Positions 36,026 to 44,880 are shown, numbered from the stretch's first letter. The stretch is DNA of 64,000 bases from Neiella marina (GCF_002165625.1 NZ_NGNS01000002.1:1-64000), one strand, 5' to 3'. Numbers and translations are program-made. The notes: generated from the sequence alone by a model not told the origin.

Positions 36026-36343
36026 CTGCTATCTCCAGTTGTTGTATTTGGAAAGTAATTTCAATTCTGAGGCAAATTTAATAGCAATAATTGATTTAAG
36101 TCAATAGTCTTTGTGGGGTTATTGGTGGTTTTTGTAATTAATTTACAGAATGTGCGTGGATATTAATCACTTAGTGCAATTGTGGTATTAACATTACTTC
36201 ATCTTGTTCTTGTTAATTTTTTGTTGTTTTAGTGGCGAAGTCAAAGCATCAAGGTTAAATGCAATCTGTAATAAAATTACAGATTATGCGTGTAATTCGT
36301 ATTTACACTTGCTTGCGGTGCAACTCACACTAATAGGCTAGAT
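36026..36343. other. AT-rich promoter region of grcA
   Basis: 318 AT-rich bases containing the FNR-type box. Two similar stretches (TTACAGAATGTGCGTG near 36141 and TTACAGATTATGCGTG near 36280) repeat imperfectly. No gene is seen. Confidence 0.5.
36091..36104. promoter_or_regulatory. FNR-type binding site upstream of grcA
   Basis: TTGATTTAAGTCAA differs from the FNR/Anr consensus TTGATnnnnATCAA at one position. Its centre lies about 72 bases upstream of the grcA start codon, a distance suited to activation under oxygen limitation. Confidence 0.75.
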
Positions 36344-38944
36344 TTATTTGCTATTTTCTAGCAACCAGTCAAGCGTTACTCGACGGTTTATCGGCCGTTG
36401 AATGTGGAAGCCCTGCAAATAATCGCAGCCTAACTCTTCGAGCAAGACCATGGTTTCCTCATCTTCGATGCCTTCAGCAACGAGCTTGAGCTGTAGATTG
36501 TCTGCCAGAGCCTTAACGGTTCGAACAATCGCCATGTGCTCGTCTTGATGGCGCATGTTGGTGACAAAGCTGCGGTCAATCTTGACGCCATGGATTGGAA
36601 ATCGATGTAGGTAGGCCAGTGACGAGTAGCCGGTGCCGAAATCATCCATCAGTAGCTGTACGCCGAGTTCGTTGAGTTGGCTAAGTACGGTTTGTACTTT
36701 GTCCTGATCTTCCAACAGAGCATGCTCAGTAATCTCTAGGCGTAACGCGCTGGCTGGCAGTTCGGTGACCTCTAAAACATTGGCGATTTGACTTGGCAGT
36801 GATGCTTGTGAGAAGTGCTGGCTAGCTAAGTTGACAGTAACCGACAGATCGTTCAGCTCTGGGTGATTCTGACGCCACTCTGCCAGTTGGTAGCAAGCTC
36901 GATTGAGCACATACCAATCGATTTCCTTGATAAAGCCAATTTCGGTAGCGAGTTCAATAAACTGGCCAGGCATCACCAAACCGTCAACCGGGTGGCGCCA
37001 GCGAACCAAGGCTTCAATTGCCGTTGGTTTGCGATCGACGCCCGATAGAATTGGTTGGTAGTACACTTCAAACTGGTTGCGATCGATGGCAATCCGCAGC
37101 TTGTTTTCCAGTTTTAGAGCGCGAGTAGCCTCTTCATGCATACTGGCGTCGAATAGTACATAGCGTCTACGACCTTGGGCTTTGGCACGATACATGGCAG
37201 CGTCAGCATCTCGCAGGAGCTCCTCAGGTTCGACATAGCGATCATGACCAAGCGCAATACCAACGCTAGTGCCGGTAAAGATACGCTCTCCATTGACGAA
37301 GAAGGGCTGATCGAATGATGCGCTTATTCGTTGTGCTAGGCCGATCGCATCCTGTTCAGATTTCATTGGCTCGAGCAAAATGGCGAACTCGTCGCCGCCC
37401 AAACGCGCGATCAAATCGCGACCACGTAAACAACGGCGTATGCGAGAGGACGCTTTTTTAAGCAGTTCATCGCCGGACATATGACCTAGGCTGTCATTGA
37501 CTAGCTTGAAGCGATCTAAATCGAGAAACAATACGGCAAAATCGTAATGGCGATAGTTTTCCGCTCGCACAAAGGCTTCTCTAAGCCGTTGTAAGAATAC
37601 AATTCGGTTGGGCAAACCTGTCAAACTATCATGGCTGGCATCATGCTTTAACTGACGTTCAATACGGCGCCGTTCGGTGATTTCCGACTCGAGTTCTTTG
37701 GTCCGCAAACGCACTTGGTTTTCGAGTTTGTCTTGGGCTTGTTTTCGCATCAGTGCACTAGCGACATGACGTGATACGAAGTTGATCAGCTCCAAGTCTG
37801 ATTGGCTGTATTGATGCGATAAATCATAACTTTGTAGAACAATGGCACCAATCACGTGGGCACCATCTTTCAGTGGCACGCCAAGCCAAGAGTGAGCTGG
37901 TGTACCCATTTTCTCGATAACTTTTGCTTGTTCCAAAGCGCGAATATCTGATTGCGACAATAGCATGCCGTGGGCTTTGGTCATCAAATATTCGGTCATC
38001 CCACGTCCTAGTTTCCTAGGCTTGGGAGGGGCATCAAATTGGTCGACTCGATATGGGAATAATAGTGTCTCGCCATCTTGGTCCAAGATCGCAACGTAAA
38101 AGTTATTACAAATAATCAGTTTGGATATGACTTGGTGCAGGGCACTGTAGAAGTCATCCATGTGTTCGGCGTTGTGCGCCATTTCACTGATGTCGAACAA
38201 GGCGCGCTGAAGTTGCTCTGAGCGTTGACGCTCCTGCACTTCTTTGTGCAATTCATCGTTTGTTTGCGTCAGCTCGGCAGTTCGAAGTTCGACCTGCTTC
38301 TCCAAGCTATCACGATAGTGGGCTCGTTCGATACTTTGCGCTAAGTGGTGGGCAACAAACTCAAGTACCTGCATGTCTTGGGTATCATAGGCTTTGCTGT
38401 CGTCATAACTTTGTACAACCACAACCCCCATACATTCGGTGTCTGACATCATTGGCGCACCGAGCAAAAAGCTTGGGACCGAACCCATTTGCATTATTTC
38501 GCCGCTCTCGACCAACTCGGTGAACTGACTACGGCTAGCCAACACCGGCTCTTGTCGGCGCATTAGATAGCCTGTCATGCTTAATTCAAGCTGCTTGGAG
38601 CTAATGGCGAGGTGCTTGCCATCGTCGTACCGGTCAGCCAAGTAAACAATGCTGAGGTTGCCGTCGCTGTCTTTCAAGCCGATGTAGAAGTTTTCGGCGT
38701 ACAGCAAGTTGGCCATGATGTTATGGAGGCCACGATAAAAATCGTTGAGTTCAAGATTGCGCCCAGATAATTCAGCAATCGTGAAAAGGGCTTCTTGTAG
38801 GCGATTTAGGTTTTGATACTTGGTTGACAGCTCCTCGACTTCTGGCACCAATGAACGCAGGGTGTTGAGTTCATCCAGAATGGTATCTGAGGTCACCAAT
38901 TGTTCATCGGCTATTAACGCTTGTTCATCGAGGTTGTTGTACAT
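36344..38944 (-). CDS. Soluble GAF-GAF-GGDEF-EAL c-di-GMP signalling protein
   Basis: An 866-residue cytoplasmic protein without membrane segments. Two GAF-type sensor domains (about 50-200 and 245-400), each followed by coiled coil, lead to a GGDEF domain with intact ARLGGDEFA near 515 and an RxxD inhibitory site just before it, then an EAL domain with IEALVRW near 646, RLEITEHALL and MDDFGTGYSSL. Both catalytic motifs are complete, so it could both make and degrade c-di-GMP. The ligand of the GAF domains is unknown. It lies between grcA and a wbuC-like gene, likely with its own promoter. Confidence 0.9.
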   Translation of the reverse strand: MYNNLDEQALIADEQLVTSDTILDELNTLRSLVPEVEELSTKYQNLNRLQEALFTIAELSGRNLELNDFYRGLHNIMANLLYAENFYIGLKDSDGNLSIVYLADRYDDGKHLAISSKQLELSMTGYLMRRQEPVLASRSQFTELVESGEIMQMGSVPSFLLGAPMMSDTECMGVVVVQSYDDSKAYDTQDMQVLEFVAHHLAQSIERAHYRDSLEKQVELRTAELTQTNDELHKEVQERQRSEQLQRALFDISEMAHNAEHMDDFYSALHQVISKLIICNNFYVAILDQDGETLLFPYRVDQFDAPPKPRKLGRGMTEYLMTKAHGMLLSQSDIRALEQAKVIEKMGTPAHSWLGVPLKDGAHVIGAIVLQSYDLSHQYSQSDLELINFVSRHVASALMRKQAQDKLENQVRLRTKELESEITERRRIERQLKHDASHDSLTGLPNRIVFLQRLREAFVRAENYRHYDFAVLFLDLDRFKLVNDSLGHMSGDELLKKASSRIRRCLRGRDLIARLGGDEFAILLEPMKSEQDAIGLAQRISASFDQPFFVNGERIFTGTSVGIALGHDRYVEPEELLRDADAAMYRAKAQGRRRYVLFDASMHEEATRALKLENKLRIAIDRNQFEVYYQPILSGVDRKPTAIEALVRWRHPVDGLVMPGQFIELATEIGFIKEIDWYVLNRACYQLAEWRQNHPELNDLSVTVNLASQHFSQASLPSQIANVLEVTELPASALRLEITEHALLEDQDKVQTVLSQLNELGVQLLMDDFGTGYSSLAYLHRFPIHGVKIDRSFVTNMRHQDEHMAIVRTVKALADNLQLKLVAEGIEDEETMVLLEELGCDYLQGFHIQRPINRRVTLDWLLENSK

Positions 38945-38986
38945 AATGCATCAATTAGTTAGTCGGTCTCGTACGTTTGGCTTCAG

Positions 38987-39478
38987 TCACGAAAAACGCT
39001 CGCCTGGTTTGGCTGCAAGTAACCAGCGATGGTATTGCCCAACGTTTTCGTCCGCCTCTTTCGGGGCCCACGGAGCGAAGAGCTTATCACGGCTCGCGCA
39101 GTAGGGGCCTCGTTTCACTTCAAAAAATACACTATTTGTTTGTAAAGCAATCACACTGTGCCATTGCCCGCTGGCCAGTTCCAAACTGAAATTTGAATGG
39201 CCGGCAGACAGCTCCAAGCGTTCACAGATAGTGCCATCATCATCAAAAATAAAAAAGCTGAAGGCGCCACGAATGACTGTAAAGAGTTCCCACTTATCGG
39301 GCTCCGAGTGATAATGCGGGCAGACATAACTGTCGGGTTGCATGGCAATCAGAAAGCGTTGTACCGGGTCGTGGTGTGACTGATGGAGGTTCAAGTGAGC
39401 ACGTTTCCGCTCAGCCCGCCGTGATTGTGCCAACAGCGCTTCGACAACTTGATCGTTCAGCATCCGATACTTATTCAT
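38987..39478 (-). CDS. WbuC-family cupin metalloprotein
   Basis: A 163-residue cupin. The metal site is visible in CPHYHSEPDKWELF and the later GQWHSVIAL; the N-terminal LLAQSRRAERKRAHLNLH and the core HDPVQRFLIAM are typical of WbuC proteins. WbuC genes are often near O-antigen clusters but also occur alone, and the reaction is unknown. The ATG overlaps the stop of the upstream glycosylase gene (TGATG), so the two are coupled; a GTG one codon upstream is an alternative start. Confidence 0.82.
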   Translation of the reverse strand: MNKYRMLNDQVVEALLAQSRRAERKRAHLNLHQSHHDPVQRFLIAMQPDSYVCPHYHSEPDKWELFTVIRGAFSFFIFDDDGTICERLELSAGHSNFSLELASGQWHSVIALQTNSVFFEVKRGPYCASRDKLFAPWAPKEADENVGQYHRWLLAAKPGERFS

Positions 39479-40176
39479 CACACTTGGCGCTCATTGTTGC
39501 CAACTGACAGGCCGATGATTTGGCTTAATTGCGTCATTGGCAAGCCGACTTGTTGCTGCCACGTGTTGAATGCTTGCTGAACATGCTTAAGTGCTGTTTG
39601 CGATGTTGCTGGCTTATCGATCACGCCTTGGGCGATGAGGTGCGCAGTGACATCTCGGCTCAACACGAAAGTGTCTTTACCCATGCGGCGAAGGACAAAT
39701 GACGCACTGTTGCCACCCAGTCTTGAGCCGTGCTTTTTTAGGTATAACCATAGTCCGGTAATGTCTTCTACTGGCCATTGACTGACGAATTGAGCAAATG
39801 AGCCATGTGCTTTGGCTGTGTCTAGAATAAATTGGGCATTGAGTGGCACGGTTTTAATCTTCTGGCCATTGCGAACGATGCGGGTGTCGTTCATCAGTCG
39901 TTCAATATGACTATCGTCAAGTAGTACCAATTTGTTGGGATCGAATTGCCAAAATGCTTGCTCAAATCCCGGCCATTTTTGGTCAATAACTCGCCAAGCA
40001 AAACCAGACTGAAAAACAATCTTGGTCGTAATAGCCAAGCAACGATCATCAGGTTGCGCCAGCAAATCTTGCTCTGAGGCTGGTGCACTCACCATGCTGA
40101 ACAGGTTTTGTTCGCCACCTTTGCGCTCGGCCGCTCGAGCCAAAGTTTGGGAAAAATGTTCCATTGAGTTGCGCAT
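39478..40176 (-). CDS. DNA-3-methyladenine glycosylase I-like protein (Tag family)
   Basis: A 232-residue protein of the Tag/HhH base-excision family. The block FQSGFAWRVIDQKWPGFEQAFWQFDP (quoted in part: FQSGFAWRVI, WPGFEQAFW) matches Tag's FQAGLSWxxIL...FREAFxxFDP. The C-terminal part lacks an obvious Tag zinc-binding Cys/His cluster, so this is a divergent branch and substrate range is uncertain. It is coupled to the WbuC-like gene and divergent from the YvcK-like gene. Confidence 0.8.
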   Translation of the reverse strand: MRNSMEHFSQTLARAAERKGGEQNLFSMVSAPASEQDLLAQPDDRCLAITTKIVFQSGFAWRVIDQKWPGFEQAFWQFDPNKLVLLDDSHIERLMNDTRIVRNGQKIKTVPLNAQFILDTAKAHGSFAQFVSQWPVEDITGLWLYLKKHGSRLGGNSASFVLRRMGKDTFVLSRDVTAHLIAQGVIDKPATSQTALKHVQQAFNTWQQQVGLPMTQLSQIIGLSVGNNERQV

Positions 40177-40362
40177 TTTGAGATTTGATTATGAAATTAG
40201 TATGCGAAACGGCGTTCGCCATGTCTAGTGGCTTGACCAGTAGCTAAAACTGCCGCTACGCTGTGGTTAATATTTTCTTGCCTCGCTGAACATCCTCACG
40301 CGATTGCAACCAGATGATGCATCGGCAAATTATTGGCGGTGGGTCAAACATGCAGAATTTTT

Positions 40363-41361
40363 ATGCGAACAAAACCTAAATCGATTGTGACCATTGGCGG
40401 TGGTAGTGGGCAATACACATTGCTGTCTGGTCTTCGCGATCTACCTGGCATCAATTTAACCGCTATTGTTTCCATGGCGGATTCAGGTGGCAGTACCGGT
40501 ATTTTACGGGGTGAGTTGGGCGCACTACCTGCCGGCGATGTGCTGAAGTGTATTTTGGCCATGTCGCCAATGCGAGATGTAGCCCACGAGCTGTTGTTGA
40601 AACGTTTTTCCAAGAGCGAACGTTTACGCAATCACAATGCCGGCAATATGCTGCTCACTATGCTCAGTGAATACGCCGGTTCTTTCCCCGAGGGCATTCA
40701 GGCATTAGCAGAGATCCTCAATGTCCGAGGAGCCATCTTACCAGTGACGACCGACAAGGTAACTCTTGTGGCAGAGCTGGCTAATGGTCAGCGAGTATTT
40801 GGTGAGGCAGCTATTGATGTGCCGCGGCATTTAGAGCGGGCAAATATTTCATCGGTATTTTTGGTCCCCCATCATGGCGAAGATGTCACCGTTCACTTGC
40901 CGGTTATTGATGCCATTATCAATGCCGATATTATTTTGCTCGGTCCCGGCGATTTATACACCAGTATTATTCCTAACCTATTGGTGGAAGGCTTAGCTGA
41001 AGCGTTGAATTTTGCCAAGGCCAAAAAGTATTTTGTCAGCAATATTATGACTAAGTTTGGTGAGACACAGGGGTACATGCTCGAAGGCTATGTGAATTCG
41101 GTAGAGCGCTATATGGGCTCTAAGTTAGATGGCATTCTCTACAACAACACTAGGCCAAGCGACGAGGCATTAAAGCGCTACGCAGCGCAGCATGCTGAAT
41201 TTGTTGATGTTGCTAATATGGCCCTGCTACAGCAACGTTTAGACGTACGCAATGTGCCATTGCTGGATGAAACTGGCGGTGTGGTTCGCCACTCGGGGGC
41301 TGCATTAGCTGACGCCATTCAGCAACTGGTTGCCGAACTCGACACTAAAATGGCGGGCTGA
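40363..41361 (+). CDS. YvcK/CofD-like family protein (gluconeogenesis factor)
   Basis: A 332-residue cytoplasmic protein with the Rossmann-like start IVTIGGGSGQYTLLSGL and the family motifs VSMADSGGSTG, LRNHNAGNMLL and LGPGDLYTSIIPNLL. YvcK proteins bind UDP-sugars and support growth on gluconeogenic carbon and cell-wall synthesis; E. coli YbhK is the counterpart. ATG 40363 gives the usual N-terminus; TTG 40333 is rejected. It is transcribed alone from the region divergent to the glycosylase. Confidence 0.88.
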   Translation: MRTKPKSIVTIGGGSGQYTLLSGLRDLPGINLTAIVSMADSGGSTGILRGELGALPAGDVLKCILAMSPMRDVAHELLLKRFSKSERLRNHNAGNMLLTMLSEYAGSFPEGIQALAEILNVRGAILPVTTDKVTLVAELANGQRVFGEAAIDVPRHLERANISSVFLVPHHGEDVTVHLPVIDAIINADIILLGPGDLYTSIIPNLLVEGLAEALNFAKAKKYFVSNIMTKFGETQGYMLEGYVNSVERYMGSKLDGILYNNTRPSDEALKRYAAQHAEFVDVANMALLQQRLDVRNVPLLDETGGVVRHSGAALADAIQQLVAELDTKMAG

Positions 41362-41417
41362 TGCCGCCATTCTGATTGACAGATTATGTCATTGTAACAA
41401 GCAGTTAACTTGTTCTC

Positions 41418-41585
41418 CTATAGAACTTCAAACTCCGCAGCCGTTAGGGGCTTGGCAGCCAGAGGTTCCTGACACTGCTCTGAGGGTGAACTCAGGCTTT
41501 CTTGCCCTTGTTCCCACTGAGTGGTAATTCGGTCCATCTGGTGCATCATTTGATCTAACAGCGCGTCCATTTCACGCTTGCTCAT
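41418..41585 (-). CDS. Possible 55-residue small protein
   Basis: A short minus-strand frame starts MSKREMDALLDQMMHQMDR and ends in TAAEFEVL. The N-terminal half is an amphipathic helix and there is no membrane segment. A weak AGG lies 8-10 bases upstream. It sits alone between the YvcK-like and GntR genes. No homologue is recognised; composition looks protein-like but chance cannot be excluded. Confidence 0.4.
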   Translation of the reverse strand: MSKREMDALLDQMMHQMDRITTQWEQGQESLSSPSEQCQEPLAAKPLTAAEFEVL

Positions 41586-41749
41586 AACTCAAACCTATTC
41601 GCTGTGGTGGTCGGTAGCCACCGATAGGAATTGAGATTAGACCAGTCAGTCAATACAGCCGTGATCTGAGTACCAAACTGGTGCAGCACCTCGCTATTGA
41701 TTGGTTGTTATTTGACCATTGTCACACATTGTGCACGGTGCTGGCGCTG

Positions 41750-42427
41750 TTAGTTGCTAATGAGTGCTTTAATTTCTTCAGCTGAATCAAGGATATGGGT
41801 CTTTAGTAGGGCGCATGCTTGAGCGACTTGCTGTTGTTGGCATAGTTCCAACAATTGTCGGTGTTCCAGCTCAGAGCGAGGCTTAGCGCCGGTCAATAAC
41901 AGATTCATTCGAACATAGCGACCGGAGTTATGATTGAGTGTCCGGACTAAATCGAGTGCATGAGGGCGATTGGCTGCACGATAGAGGCTTAAATGAAAGT
42001 CCATGTTCATATCGCTCCATATGGCAATGGCATCTTCACGCTGCCAAGCGCGTTCCATGGTATCTAGGCTTTGTGCCGCTAGTTCAAAATCTTGCTCGGT
42101 CATTTGTGGTATCGAGCGGCTCAACAAATCACATTCAATTAGTGCCCGAAGTTCGAATAAATCATCGACCATGGCTTTTGACATGCAAGCCACGGTTGCG
42201 CCTTTGTGAGGTTCGAATTCGACTAAACCTTCCGCTTCAAGTTGCAAGAGTGCTTCACGTATTGGAATCCGGCTGACACCGACTTGAGCTGCTAAGGCTG
42301 CTTGGCGTAATGCGGAACCAGCTTTTAGCTCACCGGAGAGGATTCGCTCTCGAAGCATGGATACCACATATTCCGTTCGAGTTTTAGGTACGTTCATTTG
42401 CAAAGCCACTGGGGCTAATCCTTGCAT
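41750..42427 (-). CDS. GntR-family transcriptional regulator, FadR subfamily (FCD domain)
   Basis: A 225-residue regulator. The N-terminal winged helix (about 15-80) has the GntR signature LRQAALAAQVGVSRIPIREALLQLEAEGLV (in part: VGVSRIPIREAL), and the C-terminal FCD effector domain (about 85-215) carries ELRALIECDLL and metal-binding His in DFHLSLYRAA and HRQLLE. Such proteins sense small carboxylic acids. It is isolated, so its target is unknown; autoregulation is common in the family. Confidence 0.9.
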   Translation of the reverse strand: MQGLAPVALQMNVPKTRTEYVVSMLRERILSGELKAGSALRQAALAAQVGVSRIPIREALLQLEAEGLVEFEPHKGATVACMSKAMVDDLFELRALIECDLLSRSIPQMTEQDFELAAQSLDTMERAWQREDAIAIWSDMNMDFHLSLYRAANRPHALDLVRTLNHNSGRYVRMNLLLTGAKPRSELEHRQLLELCQQQQVAQACALLKTHILDSAEEIKALISN

Positions 42428-42560
42428 TTTTTGTTCGTAGCTCCATTCGACGTTAAAAAAATGTGAAAGGCAAGTCCGAGCAGATTCATAGATGAATCAA
42501 ATTAGGTCAAATTAGTGCATTTCGGGAGGTGGTGTTTTGTTTTAACTTAATGAATTTAAT

Positions 42561-42603
42561 AGAAAAGGGTCGCTTGATTACGCTCTGGGTAAACCAAGCG
42601 ACC
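42561..42603 (-). terminator. Terminator of the HAO-like/NapC operon
   Basis: Reading the minus strand, arms GGTCGCTTG and CAAGCGACC with an 18-base loop are followed by CTTTTCT, 60 bases after the NapC-like stop. Confidence 0.75.
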
Positions 42604-42662
42604 TATTTGTTACAGGCTATTTAAAATACTAACGAACTGACACATTTCTGCCGGCTCGAACG

Positions 42663-43226
42663 TTACTGCTTTTGCGGCAACTTATGGGCGATTCCTGCAT
42701 GACAGTTAATACAGGTATCCGATCCGTCCAATACTTTTTGGTGATTGACTCGGATTCGAGTGGGCGCAGCCGCTAAGTCCCAACGTGTTGGCTCGTGACA
42801 ACTGCGGCATTCTCTGGAGTCATTTGCCTGCATTTCATCCCACACATGCTGGGCCAAGCGCAACCGCTCCTGCTCAAAATTGTCCATGTTAATGGTGCCA
42901 ATAAGCTGATAGTAAATATCAGCAATGGCCTTAATTTTGGTTTCCATTTTGGGCATGAACTCTTTCGAGATATGGCAGTCAGCACAGTCGGCTTTCACAC
43001 CATGCCGATTAGTGAAATGCGATGATGCTTCATATTCTTCGACGATGGTGTCCATGCCAACATGGCAGGAATAGCAGAAAGCATTGGTGCTACTTGCTTC
43101 CATGGTGACGTGGAAGGCCACCATGGCTGCAGCGCCGAGTAATGCGAAGACGAACCCCCCGATGGGGATCCCCAGCAACCATTTTGATTTGCTGGGGGTC
43201 CAGAACCGGCTTTTTTTGTCAGACAT
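42663..43226 (-). CDS. NapC/NirT-family tetraheme cytochrome c (CymA-like quinol dehydrogenase)
   Basis: A 187-residue membrane-anchored tetraheme protein. One N-terminal helix (about 17-40) is followed by four CxxCH motifs: CYSCH (51), CADCH (81), CRSCH (140), CINCH (172). Size and motif spacing are close to Shewanella CymA and NrfH/NapC proteins, which take electrons from menaquinol or ubiquinol to periplasmic reductases. It lies 22 bases after the end of the HAO-like reading frame, so it is the likely electron donor for that octaheme protein. Confidence 0.92.
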   Translation of the reverse strand: MSDKKSRFWTPSKSKWLLGIPIGGFVFALLGAAAMVAFHVTMEASSTNAFCYSCHVGMDTIVEEYEASSHFTNRHGVKADCADCHISKEFMPKMETKIKAIADIYYQLIGTINMDNFEQERLRLAQHVWDEMQANDSRECRSCHEPTRWDLAAAPTRIRVNHQKVLDGSDTCINCHAGIAHKLPQKQ

Positions 43227-43248
43227 AAGCTGTCCTCAACCGGTTGCG

Positions 43249-43443
43249 TTATTTACTTTCGCTGGCGTAGCGAGCCTTGAACTCTTTCTGGGCTTTCAAT
43301 CGCGCGGCCTTCACGGAGTCTGGCTCACTGCCGGAGAACCAAGCATGCTCAGGGCGGCTGAGAATTTCTTCCAATACCTTGTTGGCATCAGCGGCCGCTT
43401 CGGTCTTGCCTTCATGCTCAGCATGTTCAACGATTTCGCGGAA
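43249..43443 (-). other. In-frame C-terminal continuation of the HAO-like gene after an amber codon
   Basis: After the TAG at 43444-43446 the same frame stays open for 64 codons (FREIVEHAEHEGKT ... ARYASESK) to a TAA at 43249-43251. It is helical, charged and has the codon use of a real gene, and it reaches to within 22 bases of the NapC-like start. It is best read as the detached C-terminus of the HAO-like protein. Ribosome-binding signals for separate translation are not seen. Confidence 0.75.
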
Positions 43444-44691
43444 CTACGGAACCATCTCGATGTAGAACCTTTCTGCAACTTCATACATGCCGTGCCACTG
43501 GACATAATCCGGCGCCATCATTGCAGCGCCGTGTCGAGCGCGACGGCCTTCGTGGTGCCATAAGTAGAACCAAGTCCATTCAATTTCTTCATCAAAGCCT
43601 GTTGGGGTAATGAGTTGGTGTTTTTTCAGTACATCCATTATTGCTTTACCTGGGCGGGCAAACTTGTCGTTGTACAAGTTAACCAAGGCGTCAAACTGCT
43701 GATAGAAGTTCTCAACCCACTGGCTTGTGTGACAGGCAACGCAGACGTTCTTCATATCATCGCGGCGTTCTTGCCAAGGTTTGACCTTTTTGCCCGAAGC
43801 AATGGCTTTGGCATCGACTTTCTCGGAGATGGCAGGGCGCAAGGTCCAGCTGATGCGGTCGCCAATATCATGGGTAATTGGCAGGTCACGGGTGGCACTC
43901 ATATGGCAGGTGGCACAGGTAGGAGCTGCATTGTAATCTTCGCCAACGACCCACTTCGGTGATGATAGATTCATTTCATTGACATGGGCATAGAAGTTAA
44001 TGCCATGTTTGGATTCTTCATATATTTCTTTTTGTGGGTGGTCCGGACCTAAGTAACATTTACCACAAGCTTCTGGCCGGCGCGCCTGAACGAGAGAAAA
44101 TTCATGGCGTTGGTGACAAGCACTACAAGCGCCGATGGAACCATCGGGGTTAATTCGGCCGATACCAGTATTGGGCCAAGTTGCTGGATCTAGATCGCCA
44201 TTATCGAGCACTTTGATTTCTGAGCCGTGACACTGCCAGCAACCAGAAACGGCAGCAGGTGATTCGCCATTAAAGACCAGCGCACCTTCGACCACCTCGG
44301 CTAAGAAGTTATCAAGCGAACCAATAATTTGACCGGCTTTGGCGTGGTGACTTTTGGTAAACTCAGCCACTTCCTGCTGGTGGCAACCGGAGCAATCTTT
44401 TGGCGAGACAATGACTGAGATGCTGTAGCCTTCGTGTTTGATGGCGTCTTTGTCGCTCGGTGCTGCTTGGTGACATTCGTAACAACCAACATTGGCACCG
44501 TAGTGTTTTGACTTACCCCACTGCTGATATAAACCTAGGTTGATGTCTTTATGGCAGCCAACACATTGTTGGCTTTCTTCTGACAGCGAACTAAAGGTTT
44601 TGAGACTTTGGGCTTTGGGGGCTGCGGCGTATAGGGACATTGAAAACAGTAGGCAGAGTAAAGCACTGCCTAGTTGAATCAAGCGAGTCAT
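43444..44691 (-). CDS. HAO-like octaheme cytochrome c, stopped early by an in-frame TAG
   Basis: A 415-residue secreted multiheme protein (signal peptide cleaved near LYA-AA) related to hydroxylamine oxidoreductase/octaheme reductases. Heme motifs: CVGCH 43, CYECH 70, CSGCH 100, CWQCH 151, CSACH 189, CGKCY 209, CATCH 259, CVACH 317. The sixth has Tyr where His is expected, right before LGPDHPQ, a conserved family segment. Homologues of this class with a partner NapC-type donor are thought to reduce nitrite or hydroxylamine rather than oxidise it. The TAG removes 64 further in-frame residues. All eight heme sites precede it, so the short product might still fold. A large inverted repeat lies upstream. 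Confidence 0.8.
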   Translation of the reverse strand: MTRLIQLGSALLCLLFSMSLYAAAPKAQSLKTFSSLSEESQQCVGCHKDINLGLYQQWGKSKHYGANVGCYECHQAAPSDKDAIKHEGYSISVIVSPKDCSGCHQQEVAEFTKSHHAKAGQIIGSLDNFLAEVVEGALVFNGESPAAVSGCWQCHGSEIKVLDNGDLDPATWPNTGIGRINPDGSIGACSACHQRHEFSLVQARRPEACGKCYLGPDHPQKEIYEESKHGINFYAHVNEMNLSSPKWVVGEDYNAAPTCATCHMSATRDLPITHDIGDRISWTLRPAISEKVDAKAIASGKKVKPWQERRDDMKNVCVACHTSQWVENFYQQFDALVNLYNDKFARPGKAIMDVLKKHQLITPTGFDEEIEWTWFYLWHHEGRRARHGAAMMAPDYVQWHGMYEVAERFYIEMVP

Positions 44692-44785
44692 GGTCTGGCT
44701 TCCTTGTGTTTTTATTTCCCCTCAAAGAAAGAGGGTATTTTTTAACCACAATAGTAGCGTGGATTTAAAAAATACACGGCGAGAT

Positions 44786-44816
44786 CAAATAATTACATTC
44801 TTGATGTAATTATTTG
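44786..44816. promoter_or_regulatory. Large inverted repeat upstream of the HAO-like gene, candidate operator
   Basis: Arms CAAATAATTACAT and ATGTAATTATTTG are perfect complements separated by five bases, 95 bases upstream of the HAO-like start and between it and the glpX terminator. The symmetry suggests binding of a dimeric regulator. It does not match the FNR, NarL or NsrR consensus closely enough to name one. Confidence 0.6.
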
Positions 44817-44842
44817 CTCACTTTTTGACAACTGTTTGTTAA

Positions 44843-44880
44843 CAATAAAGATATTGCTACTGCCGGTGGTTGGCAGTAGC
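44843..44880 (-). terminator. Terminator downstream of glpX
   Basis: On the minus strand, arms GCTACTGCC and GGCAGTAGC with a seven-base loop are followed by an AT-rich stretch, 16 bases after the glpX stop. The U-tract is poor. Confidence 0.65.

Noticed and set aside
41330-41527. Small plus-strand gene after the YvcK-like gene
   Set aside because: Overlaps the YvcK-like 3' end, has no ribosome-binding site, and the opposite-strand frame looks more protein-like.
43084-43563. 159-residue plus-strand frame over the cytochrome genes
   Set aside because: It lies antisense to the NapC-like gene and the HAO-like C-terminus, both of which have clear heme motifs or family fit; no homologue recognised.
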